Assembly (NCBI GenBank): GCA_037179385.1
Contig: CM074187.1
Location: 3,348,001 to 3,412,000 of the forward strand
Source: Holothuria scabra
Taxonomy: Eukaryota > Echinodermata > Holothuroidea > Aspidochirotida > Holothuriidae
Direction of reading: 5' to 3'
DNA length: 64,000 nucleotides
The notes under the pieces were generated by a model. The model had not been told where the DNA came from and searched no databases. It worked only from the letters and a program-made list of their open reading frames with translations. The translations under genes were made by a program, and so were the position numbers. Positions within the stretch are counted from its first letter, which is position 1. Each line of letters begins with the position of its first letter. Positions 48,056 through 61,280 of the stretch are shown in pieces.

Positions 48056-51000
48056 CCCAATGACCCAACTACGCACCTGGTCGTTGGTATCATGCATTGT
48101 TGTTGAAACTAAAATTACAAATAATTTTTTCCTACTTTTCCCTTGTTTTGGGGCAAGTGTAACATTGTTTGTGGCTATTGCAAGCACAGATGGGAAGTAT
48201 TCTAGTGTCTGTGTCTGCTACATACCAAATGCAATAATAATATAACAAAGAACATTTGAAAAATAACATCCTTGTTTCTGCTGCTTTCAAATTACTGCAA
48301 CTGTTTGCATCATACACCATTCAAGAATTATGTTGAAGTTAGCAACATAGATAATCAGATGAGCATTACTAGTCTGCTATCGTCATCCGAAAGTCGAAAG
48401 CTGTATTAAACCAAGTCATGTCACCTTCCGGCAAATTTGCCTGTGCGTTTTCTTTTAGTACCTAGTCATTAACGTGATATTTAGTTGACCTAAATACTTT
48501 TCATATCAAAGATCATTGACGCATTAACAATAAAACTCTATTACTCAGACGAGAATTTAAAAGGTTCAAAAGTGCCTCAACTATAGGTAAGGGTATCAGG
48601 TGCACGTATTTTCTTACAGTAAAGGACTTACTGTTTTGCAAGGTGAAGGCTACTCAGAAAAAGGAAGTGATAAGCAATCGAAGTGCTATATAGCAATTTA
48701 AACGTCTAGTTTTATAAACATAACTCTTTGGCAATACAAAAACGATAACACAACTTGAGCACGTTGGAAACAGCTATCTGAGCTAACTGCAAACTGTTAA
48801 GTTCCTATGTCATGGCTGCATGAACATTACCTAATTTCTGCTTCCGTTGATGAATTTCATCCTTGTTCTGTGACAGAATACTATCTGGTCATGACATTCG
48901 TAACCTTTGAGCTACATGAAACCTTACACAATGTGACAGTCTTTCACGGACTTTTGAAAATAGTTACTTCATGCTGTCAGTGATAGTTACAGATCGGCTT
49001 TGGAAATTACATGTCATCCAAATTATTGAGGATGTATTAGTTGATCAAAACCTGCAGCTTCCATTGTTGGATTCACTCAGTTTGTCACGTAATTTGTGCC
49101 TTCTATTCTGGCTTGGCGTATGAGTTTTTCAGTGCGATACTCTTCCATGAGAACACATTCTTCACGAGCATGCCAACATTCCTCAGCTGGCACGCAGATA
49201 TTTTGACTATTTCATGACGTCGAATTTTCGACGGCCGATTTCACCAACTTAACTTTATTCCTACATCAATAATCATACTTTTTGTGACTGACAGAAACTT
49301 GTGTTTCCGATGGAATATAACTCCTTACCCAGTTCAATTGGCAATCTTGAACAATTGGTTCGGTTACTCATAAAATAATCCCAGACTAAAAAACCGCTAC
49401 GCTAGTATGCATTTGTACCTTTTTCATGACCACAGCAATAAATTTCCCTTTTCTGCTGTTCAGAAGCTGAGATCCATTGACACGATTCAGCTTTCTCTGT
49501 GCAAATGTTCAAATCTGTCGCAGAAAAGGTCTATTGCCTGCTTGACAGAAACCTTTCATACACAATTCCTAAAGTTCAGTTGAGGGCAGAACATTTTTAC
49601 ATCAAAAAGGGAGTATGGCAAGCCATTTTCTGGTTTTTTGCAACACTTAGTAATTATTCCATCAAGACTTACTTTTATGCTTACTATATTTGACCTTTTC
49701 CACTTCTCCTCATACCATCTTCAGTGGCTTCGATTTGTACTTGTTTGCAAGTACAAACCGCCTAATTTCCTATGGACGTTACAACCGCAAAAATGTAGGT
49801 CGGGAGTTGATACAGAACGTTCTTTTTATTTCTTTTAGATATAAATTTCTGATTTTTTGAATAAAAGACTTCGTACAAGGAGTTCACTTATTTTTTCTTA
49901 GTGATAAGCACAATGTTGTTGGAAATATTACTGTTGGGGTCCAGTTTCATAACAAACCCCCCCAAAAACGAGTACCACATTTTTAGTAAAAACTAGAAAT
50001 AAGGAAACTCCAGTACAGACAATTTAGAAATAGGTACAGACATCACTCATTTTAAAAATGAAAGTACGCTGTGTCGAACGTACCCAAGACCGCTGGATTA
50101 CTTAGTATAGCTATACACTGTGAATCAGGCTTTCCTTGATAGGAGAAAACTCTTTAGCGTATGTAACCTTAACCTCAGTGCATCTAACTCATTCGATCTT
50201 TACCAATATAATGTAATCAGCTATTAACATTACTAACTCTTTCAACGATCAAATATCACTTCCTTCAATAACTTTCAAAACAAGGGGCGGATCTAAGATG
50301 TTTTTTAGAAAAGATTTTACCAAGGACGGTTTAAAGGCGTCCAAGGGTGGATCCAGTTTTTCGACCTTAAGCACCTTTAATTGGGGAACCATTGTAAATT
50401 GTGGGAGATGGGGACGAATTTATCTAAGAGGGCCTTAGCAATTGGTTAGAGCGGAACATTTTAGAAATGGGGCCGGAGAGTCAACTGGAAAAGGCGTTTC
50501 TCGGGCTTCTTGTTTTCGTTGAGAAAATTTAAAAAGTGTTAAGGTAATTGAACCATTATTACTTCACATTAGCCACTGTGAGATTGCACGGAGAATGAAA
50601 GATTGTTTTTACTACTGAATATTATCTGAGGTATGTGGATTTATGCTTTTCGCAGTTTCCGACGTTTTGTTGCTTTAAAAAAAACCCCTCAAAACCAGGA
50701 GAGTATACATTGGGGAAATGTTTAACTGTATGGAGGTAAACTTAGGAATACAGCATTGTAAATGACCGTTGTCCCTTGATTATCTGGTGTTGTATATGGC
50801 AGAATCCCGATTTTTTTTCTGTAGAGGCAGAAAATGGGTCCAAACCAATTAACGAGATGGCAATCCTACAGAAGGAATTGCAATTCTCTGCATCAGAAGC
50901 TCCCGAAAAACTGGAAAATCTTTTTTTCTCTTTTAAACAAATAAATATCGGAAAAAATTTGGAATTGTAAGGAAGAAAAAAATGTTGGGGAGCGACATTG

Positions 51001-53280
51001 TAGTTGGCATGTGGTACGTGGAAATCTGATGTCGCATACGGCATACTTCCGAAATTTTCATTTTGCAGAGGAAATCTTCCCTGCCTCCCCCTCCTCCTCC
51101 ATCACCGCATTTATCAGTTGGCGCTCAATGTAACGAGCACGTTTGCTTGCTGGAAAAAAAAGCGTTCAAATCATCTGACATTTCCGAGCCCGTGTTAATT
51201 GATTTTTGTTTATTTTTATTAACCTTACACCACACCCACAAGTATATTCCGCTTAGCTACGTTGAAGTAAATGTACATCTCCTGTAAAACTAAGATTCAG
51301 GAACACCCCCTGTCATCCTTAGCGACTTCAAAGTTTATACTCTTGTTCACATTCCAATTTACTGTCGTCCGTCATTTCAGTTAAAGTGTTGCGCTAGACT
51401 TAGAAGCAAAGTTAGGTGCAAACTATTTTTCTACAAGAAATCACACCTAACTCCTTGGAACTTTTAGTTTCTCGGTCCGAAATATTTATTGACAATGTTT
51501 TTCCTTAATTTTCGAGAATTTGTTTTGAAAGAAGGTGGACACCCATTGGAGTTTTCATGCAATAAATAAAAGCATGTCTGATTTGTTAAAAATAAAATGA
51601 TTGATAAAATTTTCCAGCCACCTGTCGGATATCCAGGTCTTACGGAAGTTTAAGTAGTTGGTTGTCCCCGTTGTTGTACGCCTCTGGTTTAACCAGGGAG
51701 CTGTTATTTGGATAGAGACAGAAGGCTTTGAAATGAGCTTTAAGTCGTCCACGACACTAAGAAATGTGTCTTTTTTCGTTTTTGGCGTTTCTTTTATGCT
51801 TGTGCGGGATTAGTAAGAAGACACAAAACGGAATTTGTTGTCTGCTACTGTTAGAGGAGGACCGGCAGATTTTTTGCAATGCCGTAGCATTGACAGTCTT
51901 CAATTTTTTAAAAATAAAATTCGGTCTTTCGAATCTCGGACTCGCGTATAAAAAAAAAACAACTCGGTCGTATGTCGGAATCTGAACAAGAATTTCCATA
52001 TGGCTAAGAAACAGACTTTTTCCCCTATAGCTTATCTGCATATCTTCTCTCGTACAGGAAAGGGCAAATTGAATTCATTTATTTCAGTCTATCAGTCGTT
52101 TTGAGTTTGATTGCATCTTCTCTTTAACTTTTGGCGGTACAGACCTACTTATCAAAGTATTGTTCTGCATGGGCCAAATGTCTAAGCATTAGTTGCCTTG
52201 AATGAGATGTGTTTTCCAGGATAGATATTGAGGCGGTGCAAAGAGTAAAGGAAGGAAATACCTTTGTGACAATTATACAGGTTTTCTTTATCCCTCTAAG
52301 TGGGTTTAAAAGTATTAGCATAAATTAAGATTTCCGTTGCATCTCCTTCCGAATAACAGATCCCTTGTTAAACCCTTTAGTGTTAGCCTATTGCCAGCTA
52401 AATTGAAAATATGAATTTGCTCCACTTTTGAAACTGCTATCAGTTTGTAAAGATTTAAAAATCATAGTTAACAAAATAAATCTTGGGCAATGTGAGGGAA
52501 GTTTGCACCCGCTGTGAATGCGACCCTAAAGACAACTTACATTCAGCATAAATTTCACCTCAAGGACAAGATATCCAATAGACGAACGATTGTTACCACA
52601 AGAACAGTTTCCTTCCCGAAGTTACCAGACCTTGTCATTCAAATTCATATTGGCAAGAAACCTAAAGTAGAACAATTACTTCCTACCGAACTTGTAGCTA
52701 CAGGACAATTCTGTTATAGAATGAACTCTTCCTTGATATTTGCATTCTTTTTACTACAGATAGACGCCCTACCCATCCGAATCTGCTCATATGTACAAAT
52801 CAGTAACGTCTTGCCCCATTTAAAAAGCACAAAACCCCGGGACTTTGTGCTTTGATTGTAATAGTACCAATTTGAATTCCAGCCATGAAACTGAATATCG
52901 TTCTTGCTTTTCAAGTTTCTGGCAAATATTCCCAAAAGTAAAGTCTAAAGTGGTATAAAATGTATCGAAGAAAGCAGGAACATGAAACTTAAGAGCACTC
53001 TTTCCTCCCAGGGTTTTACTAGCTTTTCAACTATTTCTGTCTTTTAAAATCTCGGAGAAGGTTACATTCGTCCAATATGTGTTGAATACTGGTCTTTGAA
53101 AACATGTTTTGATAGACAAATTACCTAGCGCTTAAGATGACAATCTAAACCTGATCATGTCACGTGGTGTCTCAAGTTCCAAAAAGGAAAGGAAAGGTTG
53201 TAAAGAAATGACGCACTAATTAACGTTTAAGGTTCCTTTTAATCTGTTCTAGTGTTCTAAATAATTAAATTATTAGTCAG
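48056..53280. other. No gene recognised
   Basis: AT-rich sequence. A 10-bp hairpin (AAAGCACAAA with TTTGTGCTTT) is at 52824-52853. A minus-strand frame at 51,555-51,752 is unidentified. GGGCGGATC/GGGTGGATCC strings near 50,285-50,355 look like an old repeat but could not be assigned. Confidence 0.4.
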
Positions 53281-53540
53281 TTCAAAACATCTTTAAAAAC
53301 GTAGACTCCTCTAGTAGCTCTAACGAAGCTCTGATAAATCCAGAGGTAGCGCAGAAATTGAAATTAGTAAGGGAAATATCTTTAAAATTATTATGTTGTG
53401 AGTTTAATAGGGCTTTACCTTTACCGTTAATTTTAAAGGTACATAAACATTTTGACCTCTGCATGATAGATGCCTTTAAAGTTTCAGAAAAAATACGTGC
53501 ATTAGAAGTATTGCCTGATGACTCATCTTTGAGTTTGTAG
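53281..53540 (+). CDS. Candidate terminal exon, unknown protein
   Basis: After an acceptor-like ...TTAGTCAG at 53280 there are 85 open codons to TAG at 53538-53540. The encoded stretch is leucine-rich and helical in character: NEALINPEVAQKLKLVREIS, then LPLPLILKVHKHFDL, then KVSEKIRALEVLPDD. This composition is more protein-like than neighbouring frames. An upstream TAG at 53275-53277 means the frame needs splicing. A frame is also open on the opposite strand over part of the region, and I found no partner exon, so chance is a real possibility. Confidence 0.25.
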
Positions 53541-56500
53541 CACTTCGTTCTTCTGGTTTTAGCTATTCATAACAAAAATGGATCGTTTATAGTTTTCCAC
53601 ACATGTGCCAAAAATTCATTCAATAACAAGAAACAAATCTTTGTTTCCACATTAAATAACCAACGGAATGGAGGCATTCAATCTCTGTCTCCAACTTTAA
53701 GCTGGGTTTTCAGGGAGATACCCAGAGATGGGCTTAGGTGGTGTGAAAGCTACCACCTATAAATTAACTTTGTCCTTTCCAGTCAATTTTTGACTTGTCG
53801 GTAATGTGTAAGAAAACGAAGCGGAGGGCTTCACCAACTAATCATTCTTAGCAAGTTCAATATACATTTTCATCATTTTTAACCTTTTCGAACTCATGAA
53901 CCCTCTTCAGGACTATAGTCCAACATTTATTCCAGTGCTAAAAACTGATCCTACAGTTCCGATAAAGTAAAATGGACTTAACCACCAGTTAAAAGTACCT
54001 ACGCAATTATTATAGGTGTCTTTAAAATCCAGCACTATTTTACAAAGCCTACATATGCCTTCTATTCCTAAGTCACATCAGGACGCTGCTCCTTCAACCC
54101 AACAGAAGTTTCCTGGTCATAATTTCAGCTACATTATATCAGGTATATATAGCTAGAAGAGCTCTCTCGTATCTGTGATTATACCTAGGACGTACTAATA
54201 GACTATCTTGAATACACATTCAGTTAAATTGCTGTTACTGCTCACTCTTATTAGAATGGTTCATCTGCCGTCCACTGTTCAACAATGAACTTTGCGAGTC
54301 ACTCTCCTCATTGTATTGTATCGATTATATTCTTTGGTAAGGATATGGATTACTTATGGATTAACAGTACCGTTAGCCAGTTAGAAATTTAATTGCGCAA
54401 CAGTACGCATTGGCACATATGATTTGATTTGATTTTGCATCAGATACTTGGATAACATGATGCTATTTGTTTCAAAATTGCACAGTCCATATCATGTCAC
54501 TACAAGTCATTGTATCCTTATATAAAACATCGAATAGTAACTGGTTTTAAATGCATACATTTGTCAAATTAAGCAAATCTCCTACACAGTCCCAATAAAC
54601 TCGTAAGTGGAGATTCTTCGTATTGATAGAGATGTTGAATGAATGTGAAAATTCATACTATAGTATAAAACATCCACTTGTTCTTCGAGTATAAAAATGA
54701 ACTTTACGTAAGTTTTCTACGCAGTTGAACAGATTTGGTGTCCAACGCCGGCGGACGTTGATTTTTTCGTAGCGATGGGCTGGACGTAAAAATTTCATCC
54801 GCCCCGCAGGTTGGCAAATGGGTGGATTCCGGTTTGGAGCTGCCCGGTCGCCATCAAAAACGCTTCAAAAAGAGAAACATTCTCATTAACGACTTATACA
54901 TGAAATACATCTATAAGTTATTTTCAACCCTCATGATAATTAAGTAGCCATTCGCTGCAATAATTTATTTGAAAGAGCGAAAATTCAAAATTCCCCATCT
55001 TTTATAATGCTTGAGATGAACATAGCCGCACACGAGCAGAGTTCGGTTGGCGCGGAACGTGCAGATAGTTTCAAATAGACCGGATCTCTCAGACCGCCGG
55101 GAATGGTGTCTTCCAGACAGATAAGGCTGTGTGGAGGATCTAAGCAGTTCGATTTTTTAAATTTTCTTTCGGCAAAAATGTTCACTAAAACTTAAATTTT
55201 TCCAGGAAGACTATCTAATCGGAGCCCCACCACTGTTTTGAGTGGGGCGTATAGGGGAAAAAAAGGAAAAATCGAACCCTTGACATTGGGAAATGGTAGT
55301 TCCAAGACTCATTAGAAGAATTACAGCAGTGGCTTATTTAGGTTTCCCTTTGCAAGAGAATGTTTACTTTAAAAAATCTGACAACACATGTCATGCACGG
55401 CGGTTCTCACTTTGGCTACTCTAAATGCGATATTGATGTTGAGACCTTTTGGAATACGAGTTACGAGCTTCCGAATCTTTTTTCTCCCTATAAGTCTAAC
55501 TTTTGCTCTTGTGACTGTGAAGCATTCTCCATCGAAAACAATTGCACGTATTTATCTTTTCAATAATCTCCGCAAAGAAGTTAACCTGGCAGTAAATTGA
55601 AGGTTCGTAGAGAACTCAAAACGATGGCTGATGAAAGCCCTAACAAAAGTTATTTTTTAACGTTTTATTTATGTCTTTTAATTCTGGGCCCTAGGTCATT
55701 AGTATGACTTAGATATTGTTTGAAGCAAACCTAAGAGAGATGTGAGAGATTTTTTATTTAGAACAACCTGTAGTGTTTTCATTAAAATATTGAAAAGAAT
55801 GGAGGCCATCAGTTGCAGCAGTGCCATTAGCCATACACTTTGCACAAATTTAGGAAGGGTTGTAGGAAGGGGTGGTTTTGTCTGTATAGCAGGATCCACT
55901 TCATGAAATAGGAGTAGGGTGATTTTCAACATTGACCAACGCCTAAAGATTTTCGAGATTAAAGGATTGACAAAAACTAACAAATGGGATGCACGAACGG
56001 TCTTACGCATTGTGCAGTAAAGATGGTGATGCGGAAGGTATTTCATCAAACTACCCTTGACGAGGTTAAAAGAGGCTGGTACTGAACCATAATATAGAAA
56101 TAAGTCATAACATATATAAACACAACATCATATTTTAGGAACGATGCCGGCCCGTAAAATCCTTAATACACTAGGACAGGTAATAGAAAGGGTAACAAAC
56201 GTCATAACCAAGTTTGCAAACACTTAGAACTTCTCTATTATTGACTAATATTTACTACCGTGCTTCACGTCAAATTTTAAAAAAATGCTTTGAATGTTAT
56301 TCATGTAATATAGTTCATTTCGTATTTCCTTTTAGTACACAATGTTACTTATAAGTGAAACACGTCACTAATTCAGACTCCGTTGACGTATATGAAAAAC
56401 ACATATGAAAAAATTAGCCTGCATTCCCGGTTACCAAACACTTTAATTTTCCCCAGCATGATTTGTCCCATTCAAAGTGTAGCAATTTAAAAGCTCACAG

Positions 56501-57439
56501 GAGAGATGCAATCCTGAGTGACAAACCAGCCGTTCACTCAACAGACATAAATCTAAATAGGTATTAAGTTCTCAAGTGCAGTCAAGCAGTTGATATCTAA
56601 GCCTACGTTGTATTCGTGTATACGTGTGGCCGGCCCTCATTTGCAATTTGCAGGAGTTCATTTATACAACTAAGGAAGGGCTTTGGCAAGAAAGCTCGTA
56701 TCATATACTTTGAAGTTATTCTTTTGGGCTGTGTTCTACTGTTTATTGATAACTTAAAGGTTTCACAGTAATATCCAGTAATCCGTTCCATATATAATAT
56801 TAGGGAAGAAGGATCTAAGTTTTACCATACTAACTTGCACCTCATTACTCTGTATGGCCTTGGAAGGTTTTAATAATTTACGTCGTGCAAAGATGGAAGT
56901 GATATGAGATATTGAATCCTCAACGATTGAACTATGTGGAAAGCTAAGTCAAAATATATTTTTAAAAATACTTGCACGATTAAACTGAGGCTTAAACAAA
57001 CGGCTGACCATTTTTGTGTATTCCCAAGAGAAGTTTAATAGTACGTGATCGATATTTATAAAAGCAACTTGGAATCAATTAAATCTTTTCATTATTCTTT
57101 TACTTGCCGAAGTATTTGTGACAATTTTAATTTTCCATACGCCGAGAACATTGATTTTGTTGTGAAAGCATTTTGGGTAAAATCACGAGATTTTGATATA
57201 GTTCTACATTTTATTTACCCATGTCGATTTTATTTGGTAAGATTGCTTCAAGCACACATTTTGTGTAGGGCAAGGTACGCCACTTTGAACAGGGTTAGTT
57301 TTATGGACGTTAACAGAAATTTCCTAAATAAAGTTGCCAATTGTTAATAATTCAATAATGAAAAAGTTGCTTTTAAAAGCGGGAGCCTGGCTAAAAAAGG
57401 AAAAGAAGAGACAGCGATCCCAGACCGGGCTTTTTTCTC
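53541..57439. other. No gene recognised
   Basis: AT-rich sequence. Minus-strand frames at 54,985-55,185 and 55,699-56,049 and a plus-strand frame at 57,045-57,347 are open for 66-116 codons but match no family I know. No repeats were recognised. Confidence 0.4.
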
Positions 57440-57725
57440 TTTTCTCTTTCCTTTTTTCGACCGTGATTGTTTTGAATGTGTTCCTTTCTGTCCAGACCTC
57501 CCTCTTTTTTATGCTATGACTGTGTTTCACCAGTTGAACGTGTGTTTTCAAGAGCGCACCTCCGTCCGGTTTTGTGTCTACACGGACAGGTTCGAATTTG
57601 CTCTGTGTTTGACGTGTCCATTTTTATTGTTAAGTGTTCAGTTTGGTTTTTGCCAGCTGGTGAAGGGTTTACACCCGAAACGTAGTGGTTTTTGCCCAAA
57701 CCTTTAAGAACTTCCTTAATAAAGA
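57440..57725 (+). repeat. Hammerhead-bearing repeat, copy 1
   Basis: This block is related to the reverse complement of 35,920-36,235 along most of its length. It lies against the 3' side of the minus-strand Penelope-like element but in the opposite orientation. Its opposite (minus) strand holds a frame including MDTSNTEQIR that aligns without gaps to MDTTNIERIR of the other copy. Confidence 0.6.
57653..57688 (+). ncRNA. Hammerhead ribozyme-like motif, degraded core
   Basis: The order is CCAG, CTGGTGA (57657-57663), a GGGT-TTAC-ACCC stem-loop (57665-57676), GAAA (57677-57680), the self-complementary ACGT overlap, A at the cleavage position, and GTGG (57685-57688). Relative to CUGANGA, position A6 is G, and an extra A precedes stem II, so cleavage is unlikely. 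The match in layout to the copy at 35,955-35,990, where the core is exact, indicates common descent. Confidence 0.45.
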
Positions 57726-59097
57726 ACAAAAATCCACAACAAATACACAAAGAAAGCCCAATGTTTAGAAATAACTGAAAACACTAAACGTTTGAAACCT
57801 GCTTGGTTCGTCGTCAGCAATGCAATTAAACAGTGAACAAGAAATAAAAGGTTACCTGAGCGGTCGCGCTTGCATGACATAAATGTTCGAAAGCCTGCAG
57901 TTAAAGTAGAAAACGTTATATTATTCACACTATGATTAACTAAATTGAATTGTTCGGCCACAGGGAGTCCCGAACTATTATTTCGAATGCCAGTCTTATG
58001 TTTGGTAAACTTCAGTCTGAGAGTTGTTGAGCTATAATCTCGCCGATGTATGACATATGGGGGCATCTAGGACATGGGAGCAGATAAACCACATTGAAAA
58101 AGTTGCAGGGGAAAGCTGGTAAGTGCCAGGGGAAAACTCAACCCCCTTAGGACGCACGGTAACCGTGGGGTCGTTAATCATGGGATCACATACTTAACAG
58201 CGTGTGTCGCTACAAGGCTAATGATCTGTGGATGTTTCCCTAGGAGGACTGAGTTTGGTGTGTACAAAGAGAAGGCGCAAATTGGAGATCTACCTGAAGG
58301 CGGCAACAGGAGGTTACGAAAAGAGTTCCTAGGCGTGGATTCGAGACTAAGATAGCACCAAGAATCCCAAATAGCTTTCAAAAGTGGTAATAATAAGGGA
58401 CTCTAGGTAACCGCAATGGTTTATATTTTGCTTTCAACCTTGGTGGGATAGGTAGGAAGGTTATTTCTATCTTAACGGCTAATCTTAAAATAAAATGCTT
58501 GTAAAGGATTCTGAAGGGGCAAACCCTGATTGAGTAAGTGGTCAGCTGGTTAAATCATGTGGTAGATCTGTTCTTTGCCGGTAGGACACATTCGTTTAAT
58601 TTTAAGGAAGTGCCAAAGGCAATAGAATGTTTAATTTGGGGAGGATGGAAGCTCTCAAATAGTAAATAGAGTGACTGCCAGTGGGTTTAGTTAAAGGTGA
58701 AGTCTCGATACCAGAATTACTGATGTACACCTGTACACTGTAGTGTCCAATCTTGTTTGAGATAATTTAATGATAAACTTAATAGTTGGATGAAAAGAAT
58801 TAACGAACTTTTAAAACAAGAGCACAAACAAATTATAAGAGTGTGGCCAAATGAGAAAAAAGTCATCACTACATCTGACATAAAAAGGTTTTTGGGGGAA
58901 AGACCCTAGTAGCGGTCCCTCTAAAGAAGCAATAATACCAAATTACCAAACCCTTGGGCCATCTTGGTGCCCCATAGCGGTACCACCGACTTGAAGATGA
59001 AACTTATCGAGAAATCGGAATTAGTTATTTAAAGGATATAACTAATAAGCGAAACTGCCGTTAGGGGGTAATACTTAAGGAGAAGTTCCCTACATAG

Positions 59098-59488
59098 GGA
59101 ACTCCTTCTTCGTGCTAGATATTCGTGTACAAGGAAGAAACATCAAGGGAAACCAAAATGATCCTCGTGAGCAACGCGAACTTCAAGTTGGAGTCGCCTG
59201 AGGAAATGAGTAGTTTCCTGAATAGAACTAGGTATATATCATTTAACAAATGCTGAAAACTGATTGACATAGGTAGAAAGGTTCTAATTAGAAGTGTTAA
59301 TACCTGATTCTGTGGGAGTGCTGGATATTCGTATACAAAAAAGAAACATCAAGGGTAACCAAAAATAACCCCTCCTGAACAACGGGAACTTCAAGCAGGA
59401 GTCGCCTGAGGGAATGGGTGGTGTCCTGAATGTAAGAAAAGCTTAGCAATTTCTAAACATCGCCAGAAAGGTTCTCAGGGGACGTGTT
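59098..59488 (-). repeat. Tandem duplication of an RT segment inside the Penelope-like element
   Basis: The segment from just after PIVSG to LYTNI is present twice: about 59,320-59,488 (continuing beyond the palindrome to about 59,845) and again at about 59,098-59,319. Shared strings include GAAACATCAAGGG, GAACTTCAAG and GGAGTCGCCTGAGG. The copies differ at many positions, so the duplication is old. Confidence 0.75.
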
Positions 59489-59816
59489 CCCAGCCAACAT
59501 GCCTAGCTGGGCCCCAACTGGGTTTCAGCTGGGCTACTTGCTGGGCCCCAGCTGGGACCCGTTCGTGTTTGTCAGGTGTTCCCACGTGGGGCCCAACTGG
59601 GCTAGCCTTTCCCAGCTGAAGCCCAGCTGAAGTCCAGCTAGGCTTCAGTTATTGAAGAGGGGCACAGCTGGGCTTCAGCTGGGCTTCAGCTTGGAAAGGC
59701 TAGCCCAGTTGGGCACCACATGGGGACACCTGACAAACACGGATGGGCCCCAGCTGGGGCCAATCAAGTAGCCCAGCTGAAACCCAGTTGGGGCCCAGCT
59801 GGGCATGTTGGCTGGG
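59489..59816. mobile_element. 328-bp palindromic MITE of CCCAGCTGGG words, nested in the PLE
   Basis: The termini CCCAGCCAACATGC and GCATGTTGGCTGGG are exact inverse copies, and the arms pair along their whole length (about 90%) around 59652. The arms are tiled by CCCAGCTGGG and CAGCTGAAGCC words. There is no ORF. The insertion splits the PLE codons for IVSG-I and N-TSPENLS. The duplicated PLE segment at about 59,300 provides an uninterrupted version of the same site, showing TT present on both sides of the insert. Confidence 0.85.
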
Positions 59817-61280
59817 TTAATGCCTGAAACTATGGGCGTTCCTGGTAATGTCTAGTTGTATTCACGTGCGAAATAAATGACATAACTATTTTCAATGTGG
59901 TTTTTGGAGTCCGAAACGATGTTATCCAACATAGCATAAATTTTATGCCATATAGGTAGTTATTAGAGTGTCCTGCATTAAGAATAGGAGGTTATAGACG
60001 TTGATGTCCTCTTGAGGGTCCATTTCCAGGTTGCGGGTAAGAAAACAGATTTTCATCGAAATCTGCTTGGTATGGTCCTAATTCTGTCGGGAGTAAACTT
60101 TACCACTGGCAAATTGTCAGCTCCCTTCAGCAATATAATTGTCCTTGGTCTGCAGGACTACAGCGCCTCCTTTGTCAGCCGGTTGGATAATGAGGTTCGT
60201 GTTATTGCGTAGTTCTTTAAGGGCTTATCGTTCTTGTTTGGTAAAGTAATCGGTCTGATTGGAGGTATGGGTGTTGTCAATAGTGCTGAGGAAACTCCGC
60301 AGGTGTTGCTGTACATTGTACGTAAGGTAGTCTATGCATTGGTTGCGCTTAGGTTCAGGCGCCCACTCACGTTTTTGTATCTCTGTATATGTAAGGGGTT
60401 GAGGGGATCGGGTATGCCCTCTGGATAACTTCCCATTTCTAAAGTCTAACCCTCCTATTGAAAACGAGATACCGGCATAGAAAAACCGAGATCCACAGCG
60501 TCTTTTTTCGTCGTTGGGCAAAATGAAAGACCTGTATTCAAATGGTAAAGTTTAGCGTCAGATCAGACCTGGGCTCCTGGGACTTAGGAATGACTTAGTG
60601 TGGGATGACTTTCAAACAGCCTTTCTTTACATTTAGAAAGGTGATTAGTGAAAGGGTGACTCTGTTCTATACGGGTCCCAATAACACTATCTTTTCCTTC
60701 AAAAACTTCCATAATTCATCTTCCTTCCTAGCAAAACTTCTCGCATATGTGTAATAAGATTTTTTAAAATACCTTCCACTCCTTAAATGGTTCCCTTGGA
60801 GTTCAAATAGCGTTTCAGTCGTCCGTATTGGCGATACACGTCAGTATCTTTTGTAACTGAGTTTAAGGGCTGCCTAACGAAGCTTTGTGGAAGCCTGTTC
60901 ACAAATTTTGGTCGCTTCAAGCAAACCACGGCTGAAGAGCGGGGTTTTTGTTTGCATGAGGCCTTTAGGGACAAGGGTCTCAGGATGTGCGGTATTAAAT
61001 ATTCGATTGTGCTTGTTCTAACTTAGGAAGAGCTCTTCCTTGGTTGCGTCGGTCACGAAGGGCTTGGGCATTAAGGCGAAGTCCAAAATACAGGATAAAG
61101 TTCGTCCGTTGGAGATGTAAATTTTAACACACCATAACGTTTGAAATGAAACGCCTCTAACAACAACATGAATAAGAACAAAATGAACAGTTACACATAG
61201 TGCAAATGATGCCTTGTTAAAAAACAAACATCCACAACAAAAACAGAGACAAAGCACAATGAGAAGGAATTCCTGAAAAA

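Larger units (their letters stand above)
57720..61280 (-). pseudogene. Penelope-like element (RT + GIY-YIG), decayed
   Basis: Reading the minus strand from high to low coordinates, an N-terminal region lies around 60,800-61,200. Next come ELRNNTNLIIQPADKGGAVV (about 60,160-60,220), PIVSG (near 59,835), SYIQDTTHSLRRL, and LVTLDVSFLYTNI (about 59,330-59,370), the RT signature of Penelope-like elements. Then come GGTAMG, the SDDFFLIW catalytic region (xxDD), FVNSFHPTIKF, and finally the endonuclease NVVYLLPCPRCPHMSYIGE (about 58,049-58,107) with PVAEQFN. PLEs prime at DNA ends or nicks with a GIY-YIG nuclease. Related 55-65-nt segments at 57,720-57,778 and 61,211-61,277 may be remnants of its terminal repeats. 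There are many stops and frameshifts. Confidence 0.85.

Noticed and set aside
51555..51752. Minus-strand frame with a MDDLKL string resembling the RT xMDD motif
   Set aside because: The surrounding sequence has no other RT motif. Four residues are not evidence.
55699..56049. Minus-strand 116-codon hydrophobic frame, considered as a membrane receptor or RT fragment
   Set aside because: Hydrophobic stretches lack the spacing of a 7TM protein, and no RT motif is present.
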